From Incurvaria masculella (lineage: Eukaryota > Arthropoda > Insecta > Lepidoptera > Incurvariidae): a DNA stretch of 64,000 nt. The position numbers were made by a program, and so were the translations under genes. Within the stretch, counting starts at the first letter, position 1. Each line of letters opens with the position of its first letter. Of the stretch, positions 44,050 to 56,644 are shown piece by piece. The notes beneath the pieces are model-generated. The model was not told where the DNA came from. It made no database searches and saw only the letters and a program-made list of their open reading frames with translations. Location: assembly GCA_946894095.1 (NCBI GenBank), contig OX335641.1, positions 886,501 through 950,500 of the forward strand, read 5' to 3'.

Positions 44050-44579
44050 AATTCATAAAATATTACCACAGATTATGTGAATAATATTATATTATCACCA
44101 AATATACAACTGACACAGAGTATAAGGGAAGTCAAGTACCGATGAACATCAGCAGGTTTATCGGTCCTTGCGAACATTCATTACCTTCATGTCTGATATG
44201 AATATAAGTTCCATCTATATAGTGGTTATGGTGATGTCTCTAAAACAAACACAAAAACAACAATCGTGGTAATTAATATTATGTATGCCTACAGAATTAA
44301 TATGATAAATAAATAAGGGAAACAGCTAATCTGGTTGTATGTAGCTGAACGCCCCCTCTTGTGTCCCGCGCCGCCGTCTCTATGCGGATCGGGTGGCGCG
44401 AGCCGCGCCCCTGGAGCTGCAATGGGGTGCAGGGAGTGCAGGATCGGGAATCAGGAACCGATCCTGAAACACAACATATAGGTCGTAAAAAGCAGTGATA
44501 TTTAAATTATAATATTTATATTAATTTATATATATTTTTTATATTAATTATATTAAATTTTATGTAGGCATACATAATA

Positions 44580-44606
44580 TTTCATATATATATATATATA
44601 TATACC
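44580..44606 (+). repeat. (TA)n microsatellite
   Basis: About 11 TA units in an AT-rich intergenic stretch. Confidence 0.9.
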
Positions 44607-45251
44607 TACAACTGGTGTTACAGTTTCTCTCAAGCGCTTCATTGTTCGCATATATTTAGCACGCCACAATGTCTTGCCTTTCAATTAGAACTTTTCGTTT
44701 TGACTCTACCACAAATGCTTGTCTTTTTCAGAGTTCAGGTTCATTGGCTTTGTTGCAATAGCAGTTGTTAGAAGTTATATCCCCTTAGATGGCGCTATTG
44801 TTATGGCAACAAAACCAATAAAGCTAAAATGTTTCGAGGCCCTATACCAGCAGATTTGTGAACTATGGTAGTTTTAAAGAACCAGTTTGAAGACCACAGG
44901 TTACAGCTATGAGGACACTCGCCGGCCGTAGTTCCATTCCACCTGGCTCCGGCCTTGTGTTGTACCTTTTAAATTAAATGTTTCAATAAGATCTCCCCGC
45001 TCTCTTCGTTCTTGTAGAGTGGTGAGGCCAAGCTTGTCCAGCCGGGTTCCGTAACTTTTATTTTTCAGTGCAGTTGGCATTTTTTATTCAGTGCAGTTGG
45101 CGAGTGCACTGATACAAAGCGAAGCGTTTACATACTATTTGGCCATCACGGTCGAAAGGTTGTCTGACGAAGTTTGGCGCCTCACATGGTCCTTTAATGC
45201 TTTATTACGAGTTATCATCACTTTTTAATATATGGTTACATAGAAATCACT

Positions 45252-45684
45252 AGCGGCTCGTAGCCTAGTGGCGCGGGGACTGGACTAGCGTACCACAGGC
45301 CTGGGTGCAATTCCGACATGCACCTATGAAAGTATCATATGCACCACTGTCTTTCTCTTTCCGAGTTCGATATGTGCATTTCGTCACGAATGCGAGCTGC
45401 TCCATGGTTCTGAATCCATGTAAAACTGTAGGTCCCCTTCCCCTACTAGGTGTAAGGTCCCCTTCCCCTACCGCCCGGGTTGGTACCATCGCATTGGATG
45501 AAAAGATGGTCGAAGCGGCAATGAAAAATTGTCCGTGTTTTCAATCCAGTTCAATGTAGCCGTGCTCATAAATGGAAGGTCCTGGCATGGCACCTAATTT
45601 CTTCGGGAATGTGGTGTATTGGGCTAATATCATAACGGTAGTTGTGTGGTATTAGCTATCCATGTCAGGTCGCATAAAAAAAAA
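45252..45684 (+). mobile_element. SINE, full length, plus orientation
   Basis: Head TAGCCTAGTGGCGCGG (A box) and GGTGCAATTCC (worn B box), full body, and an A-run at the 3' end (45675-45684). A small internal duplication of TCCCCTTCCCCTAC lies near 45435-45470. Confidence 0.9.
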
Positions 45685-46406
45685 CTTATCGAAAAATCGC
45701 TGAGAACATCGATGCCGCAGGTTTACATAATTGAATAAAGCAGGCATTTCAAGAATACCCTACATATACACTATGCCCGTCCATTGATTTTTTGTGCAGA
45801 TACCTACATATTTTCAATTTCTACACAAATTAAACATTTCATGAACGGGCGATGTAGTGTACTTACTTGGTGCAGAATTTATCAAATTGCCTCCCTTGTT
45901 TCACTGGTTCACACATTCGTATGTTATTTTATGGGGCGTGTCGGTTCATACTGGCACCTTAGATTCACAGTAAGTTGTGTTATTTAGGGGTGTGGCTGGG
46001 CCGATTTTTCAATCCTCAGAGCCGCAGTGCGATTACGCAAAATTTGAGGATGGTGCCGCGGTACGTGTAGGTGCGCCCCCGTCATTTCTAAAGCGCGATT
46101 ACGAAGCCGTTTTTCATCCACCTACATCCAGCACGGACCAATCTGTGTCGACAATAGGTCAACTTTTGAGGTACTTGACTAGACGAACAGACGAAATAGG
46201 CGTTTACCTACCCGCATTTGACAGTTCTTTGCCGTTTGGTAATACCGATTCGACGCGAAATGTATGGAGTTGACCTAATTGCTGCGGGTAGCGCTGAGTG
46301 CCGCACCATTTGTGAATGCATCGATTTCGTAATCGCAAAAGCTGTCATATTGCTGTAAGTACAGCAACCTACACCCTATTTTGTGCTTCGTAATTGCACT
46401 GCCGGT

Positions 46407-46743
46407 AGTCTCAGTTGTCACCTAAATTGGCGTTACGGCAAACCGATCGATTGGCGTTTTCAAATGTATGAAGAAATTGAAGAGCGCGCGCAGTGGGCGT
46501 TAAGCGAACTAACATTTGCGAGTCCGAGTTTGATTTGACAGCTTACTCAACGTTGCCGTAAATACGTGGACGTTGCCGTTTACGTCGACTCCGCGTTTTC
46601 ATACAAATCCGAAGTCCGAGTTTGACTTTGACAGCTTCAAGAAGAAAACCACAGAATAACTAGTAAAAACTTGTATGGAGTTTGGAGAAAACGCAAAGTC
46701 GATCGGTTTGCCGTAAACGCCAATTTAGGTGAGAACTCAGACT
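46407..46743. mobile_element. Inverted-repeat element (AGTCTCAGTTGTCACC ends), copy 2
   Basis: 337 bp with terminal inverted repeats at AGTCTCAGTTGTCACC and its complement. Very similar to 22548-22879. Intergenic. Confidence 0.82.
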
Positions 46744-49085
46744 GACCACTCAGAGTGTGGTTTAGTCTGGCGTATTGAAGTTATTAGTCCACCCACTTTG
46801 AATACAGCTGAAAGTAATTACCAAAGGAATTATATTTCCTATCACAATTATCTTACTGTAATTTTACTAATCAAGATATGAAATGACTATAACGGATGGA
46901 TAAGTACCGGTGTAGATAAATTCGTCGGATATTTCCGACTGATTATTAGACTATTGAAAAATCTATATTTAGTATATTATATTGTAGGTAGGTAATTATA
47001 GGATGGGAGTGGGATAAGATTGACCACCTTCTGTTATTGAAAAAAAAATTTATGGTAAAATCAATCTACCCTAGCATTGTCTCAAAATACTCTATACAAT
47101 CATATTCTGCACTAATAATATGCACTATGCACTATGCACTAATAATAAGCCAGCAGCCACGTGTCTTTCATTCATAACAACGGTTCTATAACGGGGTCTG
47201 CACAACGACACTAGCTCAGCTAGATCGTGGTACACTCAAGATCATAAACCTTTGTTCATTTGGTTATATTAGTAGCTGCTACTATAAAAGTCTTCTTTAT
47301 TGCCTACTTCGTAAGTTCACCCTTGACGGGGGAACAACCGACAATTTCGTATTTTTTTTATAAAAAATAAAAAAAAGGTAAGGTTATTTTTTTCATACCG
47401 TAAATTCGAAATAAGTTCATTCGACACAGGTATATATCAGGTTTATATCTTGAAAATATTCAAGGAAAAACAATTTAGGACTTTAACCAACATCGGGCTT
47501 TATACAATTTTGAATACAGCTCATCGATACCTATAAAACTGATGTACATACTTACATGACTTTATGAAATCATTAAAAATAAATAACGTCAAGCATAAAC
47601 CACCAGCCGTAGAAACTAACATCGTTCCTTATGCGTGTACGCAGCCGTATTTGTGCACACAAACTTCGAACTACCCTCATCCGCCGGCATGTCGCAGCCT
47701 ACCCACCTATACAATCTTCGCGGCCGACCGATACGGCCGTCAGTTGAAGTTTGGCAGGCCGAGCTGTTGAACGTTGCTCGAGGACACTCACTGTCGCGAA
47801 GAAGCGCCGCAGCAGGCGATACATGGCGACGAAGCCCGATTTACCACACCGGACAACCGTAAGTGTTATCCTCCATTATTTTGATGACACTCTTGTTTGT
47901 GAGGACTTTTGAATATGTTGAAGACTTCACGGCCTTGGCACACGTAAGGGCTGAGTTCACGAAACGACATCAATTTAACTAAAATCAACACGTAACTCTT
48001 TATGGACAGTGTGGAAAGGAGCTGAGTCAAATCCATGCGGTTCACTAAAAGTGACGTTATTAAACATTGATCATGTTGACGTCTCTTCCTGCAGTTGGTC
48101 CAAGTGGTAAAGCACGGTTGATCGCAACTGTACAGACATTAAACCCCTTGATGGACTGCCGATTGTTTGTTGCTGACTATTCGCATCGACTTCCTTTCCC
48201 GCCGTGCGTTCCGATCGAAGCGTCACCTCTCATTTACTACTTATCTACGTATACGGCCAACGGAACCCTGTTAAAAAGCCTCCGCTGTCCGTCCGTCTGT
48301 CACAGGGCTTTATCTCATGAACTGTAATAGGTAGGCAGCTGAAATTTTCACAGAGTGTGTATTTATTTTGCCGCTGCCGACTCGCACTTGTCCGGTTTTT
48401 GAGTTTATCGCGTTCAGACCGAGGTTCAGACAGAGGAACGTGCTGTGTGAAATCCTTTTCAGCAATTAAATTCAAAACTTTACGTTTGTGATTAATAATT
48501 TTATATTATTGTTTCTATGTAATTGATTTGTTTTTTTATTATTGAATAAATGTATTTTCTTTCTTTCATGTGTTACATTACTAATAGAGATTCTCAAACT
48601 TATTTCGTATACCGCCCACTTTGAGGATCCATACAAGAAACACATACAACTTTATTGAAACTTGAGTGAACATTTCAAAACTATGTTTAGCGTGTTGGAT
48701 GTAAATCGGAACTGTTCTCAATGGGAACCTATGCTATAAACATCCTTCATCCGGTACTTCTGTGCTGATTTCTGGATAAATGTGGATTACGACGCAGCAA
48801 ATTGTATTGCTAGATCCTCGGCTAGATCCATGTAATGAACTGCGACGTAGGTGCAAGATTTGCAAGAACCCTCAGTTTTTTTGTCCGTATGTTATCGTAT
48901 CCATTCACAGACACACCAACTTATTTGGGCAACGACAGATCAGTTTTGGACAGATTCAGGCCATGGAGGGAATTCTTTACCTCCATGCTTCAGACAGATT
49001 GTTTTGATTAAAACTGAGCGTGTCTACTATTCCTACTATGAATACTGTTACTATACCACACTTATTGTCGTGATATAATCCCAAC
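46744..49085. other. Intergenic stretch with relics
   Basis: Holds a relic of the Harbinger-like element (about 47946-48100), a candidate coding exon (47689-47858), and a minus-strand copy of the CCGGCCAAG repeat (48232-48403). The remainder is AT-rich and unrecognised. Confidence 0.6.
47689..47858 (+). other. Candidate coding exon, unrecognised
   Basis: An ATG opens a GC-rich frame of 56 codons (beginning MSQPTHLYNLRGRPIRPS) that runs, still open, into a consensus donor ACC/GTAAGT at 47859. Composition differs sharply from the AT-rich flanks. No family is recognised and no partner exon was found; it may be retroelement-derived. Confidence 0.25.
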
Positions 49086-49985
49086 ACACCCCTTGGGAGC
49101 GTGGAGCCATGCCAGGAATTTGTATTTATATTCTTATTTCTGTGTGAACACAGCTCCATTGAATTGGATGGAAAAAATGGACAGCGTTTGATTGCCGCTT
49201 TGACCATCTTTTATCTAATGGTATGGTACCAACTAGGGAATGCAATCCCGATCCCGCGGGATCCCGATCTCGCGAGATCTCGTGTAATTTTTCGGGATCA
49301 ATCCCGACGCACCATATGACGAGATCCCGTTCGAGATTGACGGGATTGGGCGGCAGTGGTCAGCGACGCTATACACGTCCACTCGGGGCGCAAGCGGCGC
49401 CAAGCGGCGCGCTGACTGACGGCCGCGAGCGGCAGGAACGCCAAACAGCATTAGAAAACTATTCCGACTATTTCCGAATATTAGCGACAGGTGACGAGTG
49501 GGACAGATAATATAGAACTGTGTCGAGTAAGTGAGTAAGAAGTATATGCGCGCGGAGAGGCAGTCATTTGTTTGTTTACGTTCGTCATTGTTTTAGTTGT
49601 GCAGTTGTAGTTATTATTTTTTCATATTCAAAATCACTCCTAGGTAACTACTTCCTAATTCCCTTGAAATATGCTTATTGTTTGATTATCTAATTTACCT
49701 ATGTTAATTTCCTTAAAACCTGATAATTATTTACTTGGTAAGATTAAAGAATAAAGGTTTTTATTTTCTTTCGTACTCTACTACATGTTATTTTAGTTAA
49801 CCTCACTATCACAAACAAGCAGTTATTAGCTTTTCAGTCATCCGAATTTAACATTTTTTTTAAGCTAGTCGGGATCCCGAAAATTCCGGGATCCCGCGGG
49901 ATTGATATTTCTAATCCCGCGGGATCTCGAATATGCAATCTCGAGTCGGGATTGCATTCCCTAGTACCAACCCAGGCGGGCGAAT
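49086..49985 (-). mobile_element. SINE split by a hAT-type element
   Basis: SINE sequence runs from about 49086 to 49233 and resumes at 49964 (GTACCAACCCAGGCGGGCG). The two junctions carry the same 8 bases. Confidence 0.8.
49234..49963. mobile_element. hAT-type non-autonomous element, 730 bp
   Basis: Terminal inverted repeat TAGGGAATGCAATCCCGA is perfect over at least 17 bases at both ends. It is flanked by the 8-bp duplication GTACCAAC (49226-49233 and 49964-49971). Both subterminal regions are packed with CCCGCGGGAT-like palindromes, as expected for transposase binding. No transposase ORF. Confidence 0.9.
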
Positions 49986-50112
49986 CACAGCGAAGATCTG
50001 GCAAGGCAAGAGACTTCGCTGGATTATTTTCAACGTCCGCTTACTCTGTTTACAAAAGTATTTGCCACTGAGAGATATATTGTTATTAATTGCCAAAAAC
50101 AGCCTTGTCTTA

Positions 50113-50271
50113 GGGCCGAGTGCACGAAAGGACAAAAAATCAAAATCAACGTCAAAGCATGATCAAACACGTCACTTTGTGTGGACAGTATGGAAGGAAC
50201 TCTATGCGGATTACTAAAAGTGACGTGTTTGAACATTGATTAACTCAGCCGTCTCTTCGTGCAACCGGGGC
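50113..50271 (+). mobile_element. Harbinger-like 159-bp element, copy C
   Basis: Flanked by TTA on both sides (50110-50112 and 50272-50274). Same ends and length as copies A and B near 39 kb. Confidence 0.88.
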
Positions 50272-50749
50272 TTAGTTTGTTACCATCGACATTAGCAAAG
50301 ACAATAGAGATACAATAAAATGACACAATTTTCTCAAGAAGTGAAACTTGAAACTGGCAAACTGTCTACACTGGACAGAGCCCAGAAAACACAATTTTCA
50401 ACCCGTTAATGCCAAAAGTCTATGTGTTGTGATAATTACCAAATGACCAGAATAAAATACTTACATTCAAGAATTCAAGAATCAAGAAGTGAAACTTGAA
50501 ACTGGAAAATTGTCTACACTGGACAGAGCCCAAAAAAAAAAATAATGGACCAGTCTCCAGGCCCAACAAAGGCCCCAAAAAAAACATAGACTTTTCCAGC
50601 TATTAAAAAAGGAATTGTGAAAGCCATGTGCTGTGTGGGTTCCAGCAAAAAAATCTAACATGTGCCCAGTGCAACTATTACCTTGCATGCCGTAAGAAAC
50701 GATTAAGGGATTCCTAGCGTAACACTGTAGGTTTCCGTACTTACCTGGT

Positions 50750-50905
50750 GTTAGGGTTAATCCCGCCCGAGTCTGTATCATTGCATTGAATGTACGATGC
50801 TTGAAGGGGCAATGAAAGTTGTCGTGTTTTTCATGGAAGGTTCTGGCAAGGTACCTAGTTCCGATAAGGTGTGTTGGACTAATATCGCGACAGGCTGTCA
50901 ATGTC
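50750..50905 (+). mobile_element. Diverged SINE fragment
   Basis: TAGGGTTAATCCCGCCCGAG, GGCAATGAAA and GGACTAATATCG blocks in SINE order. Confidence 0.65.
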
Positions 50906-50934
50906 CAGTTCAATAAACAATAGTTGCTCTCAAT

Positions 50935-52055
50935 TTAACCTGGTTTCAGAGAACCCATTATATTTTGAAAATGAGTTCCTGCTCCTTCACGGAAAGAATT
51001 TCTCGTAAACTCCAAACATACGAAACTGAATTTTCTGGAATGGGGTACAACTTCTACTGATCCCTTCTCCACAAAATGGTGTCTCTCAATGTGGCCTGCG
51101 TTGACGAGTTTTGGAACCGCACTTTTTGTTGGCGCCCCGCGCCGGGCACCGTTCGGAGAATGTGAATGTGTCGATACATAGGTACAGAGTGCATCTTTCG
51201 GTGCAGCTTCCGTGTAACTCGATATGTCAGGATTTGGTCACTCGAAACGAAACTAGAAAGAATTTGAAGTCCTGAGGGGAAACGTGAAGTATTTTAACGA
51301 TTTCGTCACAAACATGGGTTCAAACTCGAGGAAAAAAATACAGTTCAATAAAATAAAAGAATATTTAAATATAAATGTTAAGTTTTTTAATTTTTTTAAA
51401 TTTAATTGCCACCGATCACTCCTCTAGAGTCTCCTCCGATCCTCCTTACCCCTGGGGGTAAAATTGAAGACGCGTATGTCCATCCGTGGCCGCAAACATG
51501 CCACCTGACTGACAGACTGACTCCTCTGAGATCACCAAAACTAATTATGTCCGAATAACTGAAGAGAAAGTAAGGAGAAGTGGCATGCGGCCGATATCGC
51601 GTCTCCGCTATATGGTCAAAATTACCATATAATCGTATGGGTATCAGACGGCGCGTCGTATGCCACACAGTCCAAAAACCGCCACCGCGCGCTCATTTAT
51701 TTTTGATGAACTGAGCCATATTTTATTTGTTGTGCACCAAATAACTATTTTTACTCAAAATGTCGTCCTTTTTAAGAAAAAGCTAGATTTCTAAGCACTA
51801 TTTTTTGCATGAAATTTCAAAATAAGCAGCCAAGGTCGAATTTCTTCATTTCGCACTCTATCTCGTAGTTCCCAGCGTGACCATGTCCATGTCCAGCAGT
51901 GACGGAACCCTCGGCACGTGAACACGTTCACGCTTGACCGATTTTTCTCTTCTGCGATGCCTCAAAGTCTCCGGGGGTCTATACTCATGAAAGCAAAGCG
52001 AGAAGTTATCGTGTTCCCTTCTGTCAAAATTTATGTAGAAGGCTTTCGTGCCATC
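50935..52055. other. Intergenic, nothing recognised
   Basis: Moderately AT-rich with short ORFs lacking protein features. No structure noted. Confidence 0.5.
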
Positions 52056-52059
52056 GTTA

Positions 52060-52380
52060 AAGAAAAAAACCGGCCAAGTGCGAGATGGACTCGCACACGA
52101 AGGGTTCCGTACCATCGTAAAAAAAAAAACAAAAAAAACACGTTTTTTGTATGGGAGCCCCATTTAATTTTAATGATTTTTTAATCTTACCTACTTATTT
52201 GTTGTTGCAGCGGCAAAATAAATACACACTCTGTGAAAATTTCAGCTGTCTACCTGTTACGGTTACTGAGATACAGCCCTGTGACAGACGGACAGACGGA
52301 CGGACGGACGGACGGACGGACGGACAGCGGAGGCTTAGTAATAGGGTTCCGTTGTCACCCTTTGGGTACGGAACCCTAGA
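52060..52380 (+). repeat. Dispersed repeat with (ACGG)n tract
   Basis: ACCGGCCAAGTGCGAG at the start and GGGTACGGAACCCT at the end, pairing with AGGGTTCCGTACC near the start. A run of about nine ACGG units lies at 52288-52326. Confidence 0.82.
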
Positions 52381-52650
52381 AAAGGGGTTTTTTGTATGGA
52401 GGGCCCCCTTTAATTTTAATTGTTTTTAAATTTTGTTATAATTTGTCGTTTAGCAGCAAAATTAATACACACCCTGTGTAAATTTCAGCTGCCTACCTAT
52501 TACGGTTCATGAAATACAGCCCTGTGACAGACGGACGGACGGATGGACGGACGGACGGACGGCCGGACGGACGGACGGCTGGACGGACGGACAGCGGAGG
52601 CTTAGTAATAGGGTTCCGTTGGCACCCTTTGGGTACGAAACCTCAAAAAG
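52381..52650 (+). repeat. Second, 5'-truncated copy of the same repeat in tandem
   Basis: Directly follows the previous copy and lacks the CCGGCCAAG start. It carries its own ACGG/GGAC tract at about 52529-52593 and ends at GGGTACGAAACC. Confidence 0.8.
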
Positions 52651-53528
52651 TAGGCATATTTTATTCTACATACAGTTTGACCCACCAATATTCCGTGGTT
52701 TGACCGCACTGAATACGAGAACTTCTCGCATCAGCAGCAGATAGGCAAAGACGCGTCCGCCAAGCGGACCCGGAAACGGCATGGCACGAAACTATTTCAG
52801 TAGCCGCCGACCAACCCGTCGATGACGGACGTAACGAAACGTCTTATTCGGAAGAACTGCTGACTCACTAGGTAGGTTATAATTCACAAGTAAATGGAGC
52901 TTAGACCATGAATAAAAATGGTTGCACTAGTATGTATCGCGACACGGCTAAACGGTCCCATATATCTACTAAGAAAGAGCTCTAAAACCGATGTTAAATG
53001 CGAATTCTGCACCAATTTACTGGACAAAATATCGCTAGTAATTAATCAAATTTTTATTTTATTAGGCACACAATACACAACACAGTCTGGGAAATGACTT
53101 AAAAAACTTAAAAAATTCGGATGAGTGCACAGAAATTGGCAAAAACATAACAAAATGACTTCTCAAAACTTATGTTCTAATAGGAGTAACTGTAGATTTA
53201 TAAATGACTTTAATTATCTACGTGAACTGTAAGAAAATATAATAGTGAAATAGAAAAATAATTATTTAAGGAACTTTAAGAGTTTCTAAAACGTTTTTCT
53301 TAAAAGATGAAATTGACAATGAAAATATATCTAAACTATCATTGGAATTCAGAACTAAATTGTACAATGTGCATATTCTTGCAATTGTGTTACTGGCAGC
53401 TATCTTGGTAGTAAAAACATTGGGATTACGGGTTATGACACGTCTGTTATGTGCAGAATTGATCGAATTCACTGCTTTAGTTCATCACACTTTACGCCGC
53501 CGCCGCCGGCGGTTACCCCTCAGAGCTA

Positions 53529-54260
53529 TTAGTCCCAGTTGTCACCTAAACTGTTTACGTCTAAAGCGTTTACGGAACTTCGAAGTTCCGTAAAAACGTC
53601 AAACTCCATACAAGTTTTTATATATGCATATTCTGTGGTTGAATTCTTCAAGCTGTCAAAGTCAAACTCGGACTTCCGATTTGTATGAAAACGCGGAGTC
53701 GGCGTAAACCACAGAACAGTTTGCAATCAAATGTTACGCCACTTTCGAACACGGCCGAGCGCCTCACACGCACGTGGTCACAAACAACGTAGCGAGACAT
53801 GACCCGGCGAGAAAAACGACGCCGCGACGCCATATTATTTCGTAATGCATTTGTCGTAAGTTTTATCGCTAAGTATTCATGTAAATGAAACTTACCGGTG
53901 ATACGAAACTTCTCCATTATGAAGGTTGTGCACCGGCGGTCGTGTTTGCACGTTATTATGGCACAGTACGGCATTACTCCTTTTCAATTTTAGATTGTAT
54001 CACGGATAAGTTAATGCACAGGACAGCCGCAGAGGAGTGAATCATGCGCGTAAGAAGTGAGCGGGTCCCCGCTAAAGACCGGCGCGCGAGTTCCGCCCAC
54101 TTCACAATTCTTGCCTCCTCAATATTCCGTGGCGTAAACGGCAACGTCGACGTATTTACGGCAACGTTGAGTATGCTGTCGCGCGCTATTCAATTTCCCA
54201 ATACATTTGAAAACGCCAGTCGATCGGTTGTCGGGACCATGTCGGCGTTACCCGGGTCTC
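53529..54260. mobile_element. Interrupted inverted-repeat element (AGTCCCAGTTGTCACC end)
   Basis: The left part 53530-53720 and right part about 54125-54260 match the two halves of the 46407 element. They are separated by about 400 bp of unique GC-richer sequence. The minus-strand frame ending at 53974 is noted under rejected items. Confidence 0.5.
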
Positions 54261-54297
54261 CGCAGCGTAACGAAATACAGTAGTATTTAGAGTGAAC

Positions 54298-54506
54298 CCG
54301 TCAAGACTTAGTACGGGATTAGCACCGGACTAACCATACCGGTTTAGTCCGATGTATTAAAATTAGTCCGACCACTCCGAATACAGCTGACAGTGTTCCA
54401 ATACTCACAGCCTTATTCAGAGTGGGCGGACTAACTTTAATCCGCCGGGCTAAACCGGTTTTTGTATGGTTAGTCGGGAGCTAATCTCGGACTAAGTTTT
54501 GACAGG
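54298..54506. mobile_element. Foldback element next to a SINE
   Basis: Left arm GTCAAGACTTAGTACGGGAT and right arm complement share TTAG, ATTAGC, GGACTAACCATAC and CCGGTTTAG blocks. A related fragment lies near 46755-46810. Confidence 0.7.
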
Positions 54507-54917
54507 TTCTTTTTTTTTATGCGACCTGACATGGATGGCTAATACCACACAACTACCGTTATGATATTAGCCCAATATACCACATTCACGAAGGAATTTG
54601 GTGCCATGCCAGGACCTTCCCTTTATGAGCACGGCTACATTGAACTGGATGGAAAACACGGACAATTTTTCATTGCCGCTTCGACCATCTTTCCATCCAA
54701 TGCGATGGTACCAACCCGGGCGGGCTTAAACCCTACCACCTAGTAGGGGAAGGGGACCTACAGTTTTACATGGATTCCGAACCATGGAGCAGCTCGCATT
54801 CGTGACGCAATGCACTTATCGAACTCGGAAAGAGAAAGACAGTGGTGCATGTCGGTATTGAACCCAGGCCTCTGGTACGCTAGGCCAGTCCCCGCGCCAC
54901 TAGGCTACGAGCCGCTC
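54507..54917 (-). mobile_element. SINE, full length
   Basis: T-run at the left (A-tail on the minus strand) and tRNA-like head at the right, ending GAGCGGCTC on the minus strand. A box near 54896-54907, B box near 54858. Confidence 0.92.
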
Positions 54918-55057
54918 AAATACAAATTATTGGGGCTGATTGTTACTGTTAGTCTCTTTTACTCTATGGTTGACGTCAATACGAATTTGTCTCTATTTCT
55001 GGTGGATAATCTGTACGTGTTGTACCGGTTTCAAAATAAATGTCCGTAGGTAGGTAC

Positions 55058-55745
55058 AAGGGCGTCGCCAAGGGGGGGCAGGGGGGTGGGGGCAGCTGCC
55101 CCCCCCCTAGAGATTCTAAAAAAGTTGCCAAATATAATGCAACCAAAGTTTTTGAGTTGATCAGCTTGAAGTTCAAGCCTTGAACAATCATTCCCGTACG
55201 TCGAAACTCGAATGAGTTCACCAATTCCACTCCTAATATTCCGTACGTTCAACGAAACTGCGAAAACTTATACATGGAAACTTACAAGATTTTAATAATA
55301 AAGTGGTCGAGAAGTTTACAATAAATCGCCGAAAATGATGTTCTAATTAACCTAATAATAACAACGACCACTATAATTTTAAAATCTGGTAATTTTAAAA
55401 AAATACGCTGTACGCTGTACACTTATTCAAATTCAAATTCCTTTTTATTCTATTTTTCTAATAAATGTTATTATAACTTATTTACAAGAGCTCGTGCTCG
55501 TGTAGCTTTACACATTGGACTCTGTACTGTCACAGAATATATACGTATATAGTACTAAGATACTGTTGTTATTACAATCGCTGTAGATGTAAGGCTCGTA
55601 GTACAAGTGAAAAGCTTCATGTGCTGTCGACTTTACCTACAATTCATACCTAGATTTCTCATTCATAGAGAATGAGAAAAGTATGAATTGTAGTAGGTAA
55701 AGTCAACTTGCCCCCCTCTGCGCCATCGGCTGGCGACGCCCCAGG
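55058..55745. mobile_element. hAT-like element, 688 bp, with G-rich end
   Basis: The 8-bp sequence GTAGGTAC lies on both sides (55050-55057 and 55746-55753). Ends share GGGCGTCGCC in inverted orientation. The left end continues into long G-runs and then a C-run (55069-55107). An internal hairpin CTTTACCTACAATTCATAC pairs across 55632-55700. No transposase ORF. Confidence 0.7.
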
Positions 55746-56368
55746 GTAGGTACATAAATGATGATATTGGTCACAGACTCAAATTGCGTGTGACACAGAT
55801 GCCAGCAAATTGCAGTTAGGTGAACTCAATAGTCCATCGCTACATACATTGGCATCATTATAACATTGCGGCTAGCCTACACAAACGTTTAATGGCCATG
55901 AAAAACTGTTCAAAAATAAACCACATTGTTTGTATTCGAACTCATCAAAGCAATCACTCACTCACTGCATTCGGGATTACGACTTGACCTTGATTTACGT
56001 GTTTGAACTGTACGGAAAACTAAGTAACACTCGTACTAGCTGAAGTACTCGTATTATTTGGATGCGAAGAACTGGCAAACCTCGGAAATCGGTCTCGGTA
56101 TAGGTATTCAGATTTAATCAGGTGTCCCACGACACCTCTCGTAAGGTCTTCCGACGGGACTAACTTATTGGAGGGTGTAACACAAAATCGTGCTATTGCT
56201 GAGTGGTCCGTCCAACTTTTCACCTAAATCAGAGTTTAAACTTCGATGTTACGTAAAAACGTCAAAACCCACACACGTTTTACTATTTATTCTGTGGTTT
56301 TATTTCTTCTGGCTGCGTTGTCACCCAATTTAGGTGAGAACTCTGCTGCTAGGTGAAACTGAGCTGTT

Positions 56369-56644
56369 AGTCCCAGTTGTCACAACTCCATACAAGTTTT
56401 TACTAGATATTCTGTGGTTTCACTTTTTCAAGCTGTCAAAGTCAAACATGGACTTCCGAATTGTATGAAAACGCGGAGTCGGCGTAAACGGCAACGTCGA
56501 CGTAGTTATTTACGGCAGCGGTGAGTAAACTGTCAAATCAAAATCGGACTCGCAAATGTGCGCGCGCTCGCGCTTTCTCCGTATATTTTAAAACGCCAGT
56601 CGATCGGTTTAGCGTAAATGCCAATTTAGGTGACAGCTGGGACT
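56369..56644. mobile_element. Inverted-repeat element (AGTCCCAGTTGTCAC ends), copy 3
   Basis: 276 bp, shorter than the other copies. TA borders both ends, suggesting TA target duplication. A partial relative lies at about 56210-56345. Confidence 0.75.

Noticed and set aside
44131..44240. Minus-strand mini-exon with good acceptor and donor reading HHHNHYIDGTY
   Set aside because: The underlying sequence (GGTTATGGTG-TGTCTCTA) recurs at about 57080 and 61745, so it is repeat DNA.
53648..53974. 108-codon minus-strand frame starting MPYCAIITCKHDRR with an early GTAAGT
   Set aside because: The Cys pair suggested a zinc-binding N terminus such as THAP, but the rest of the signature is absent and the frame lies within an interrupted repeat element.
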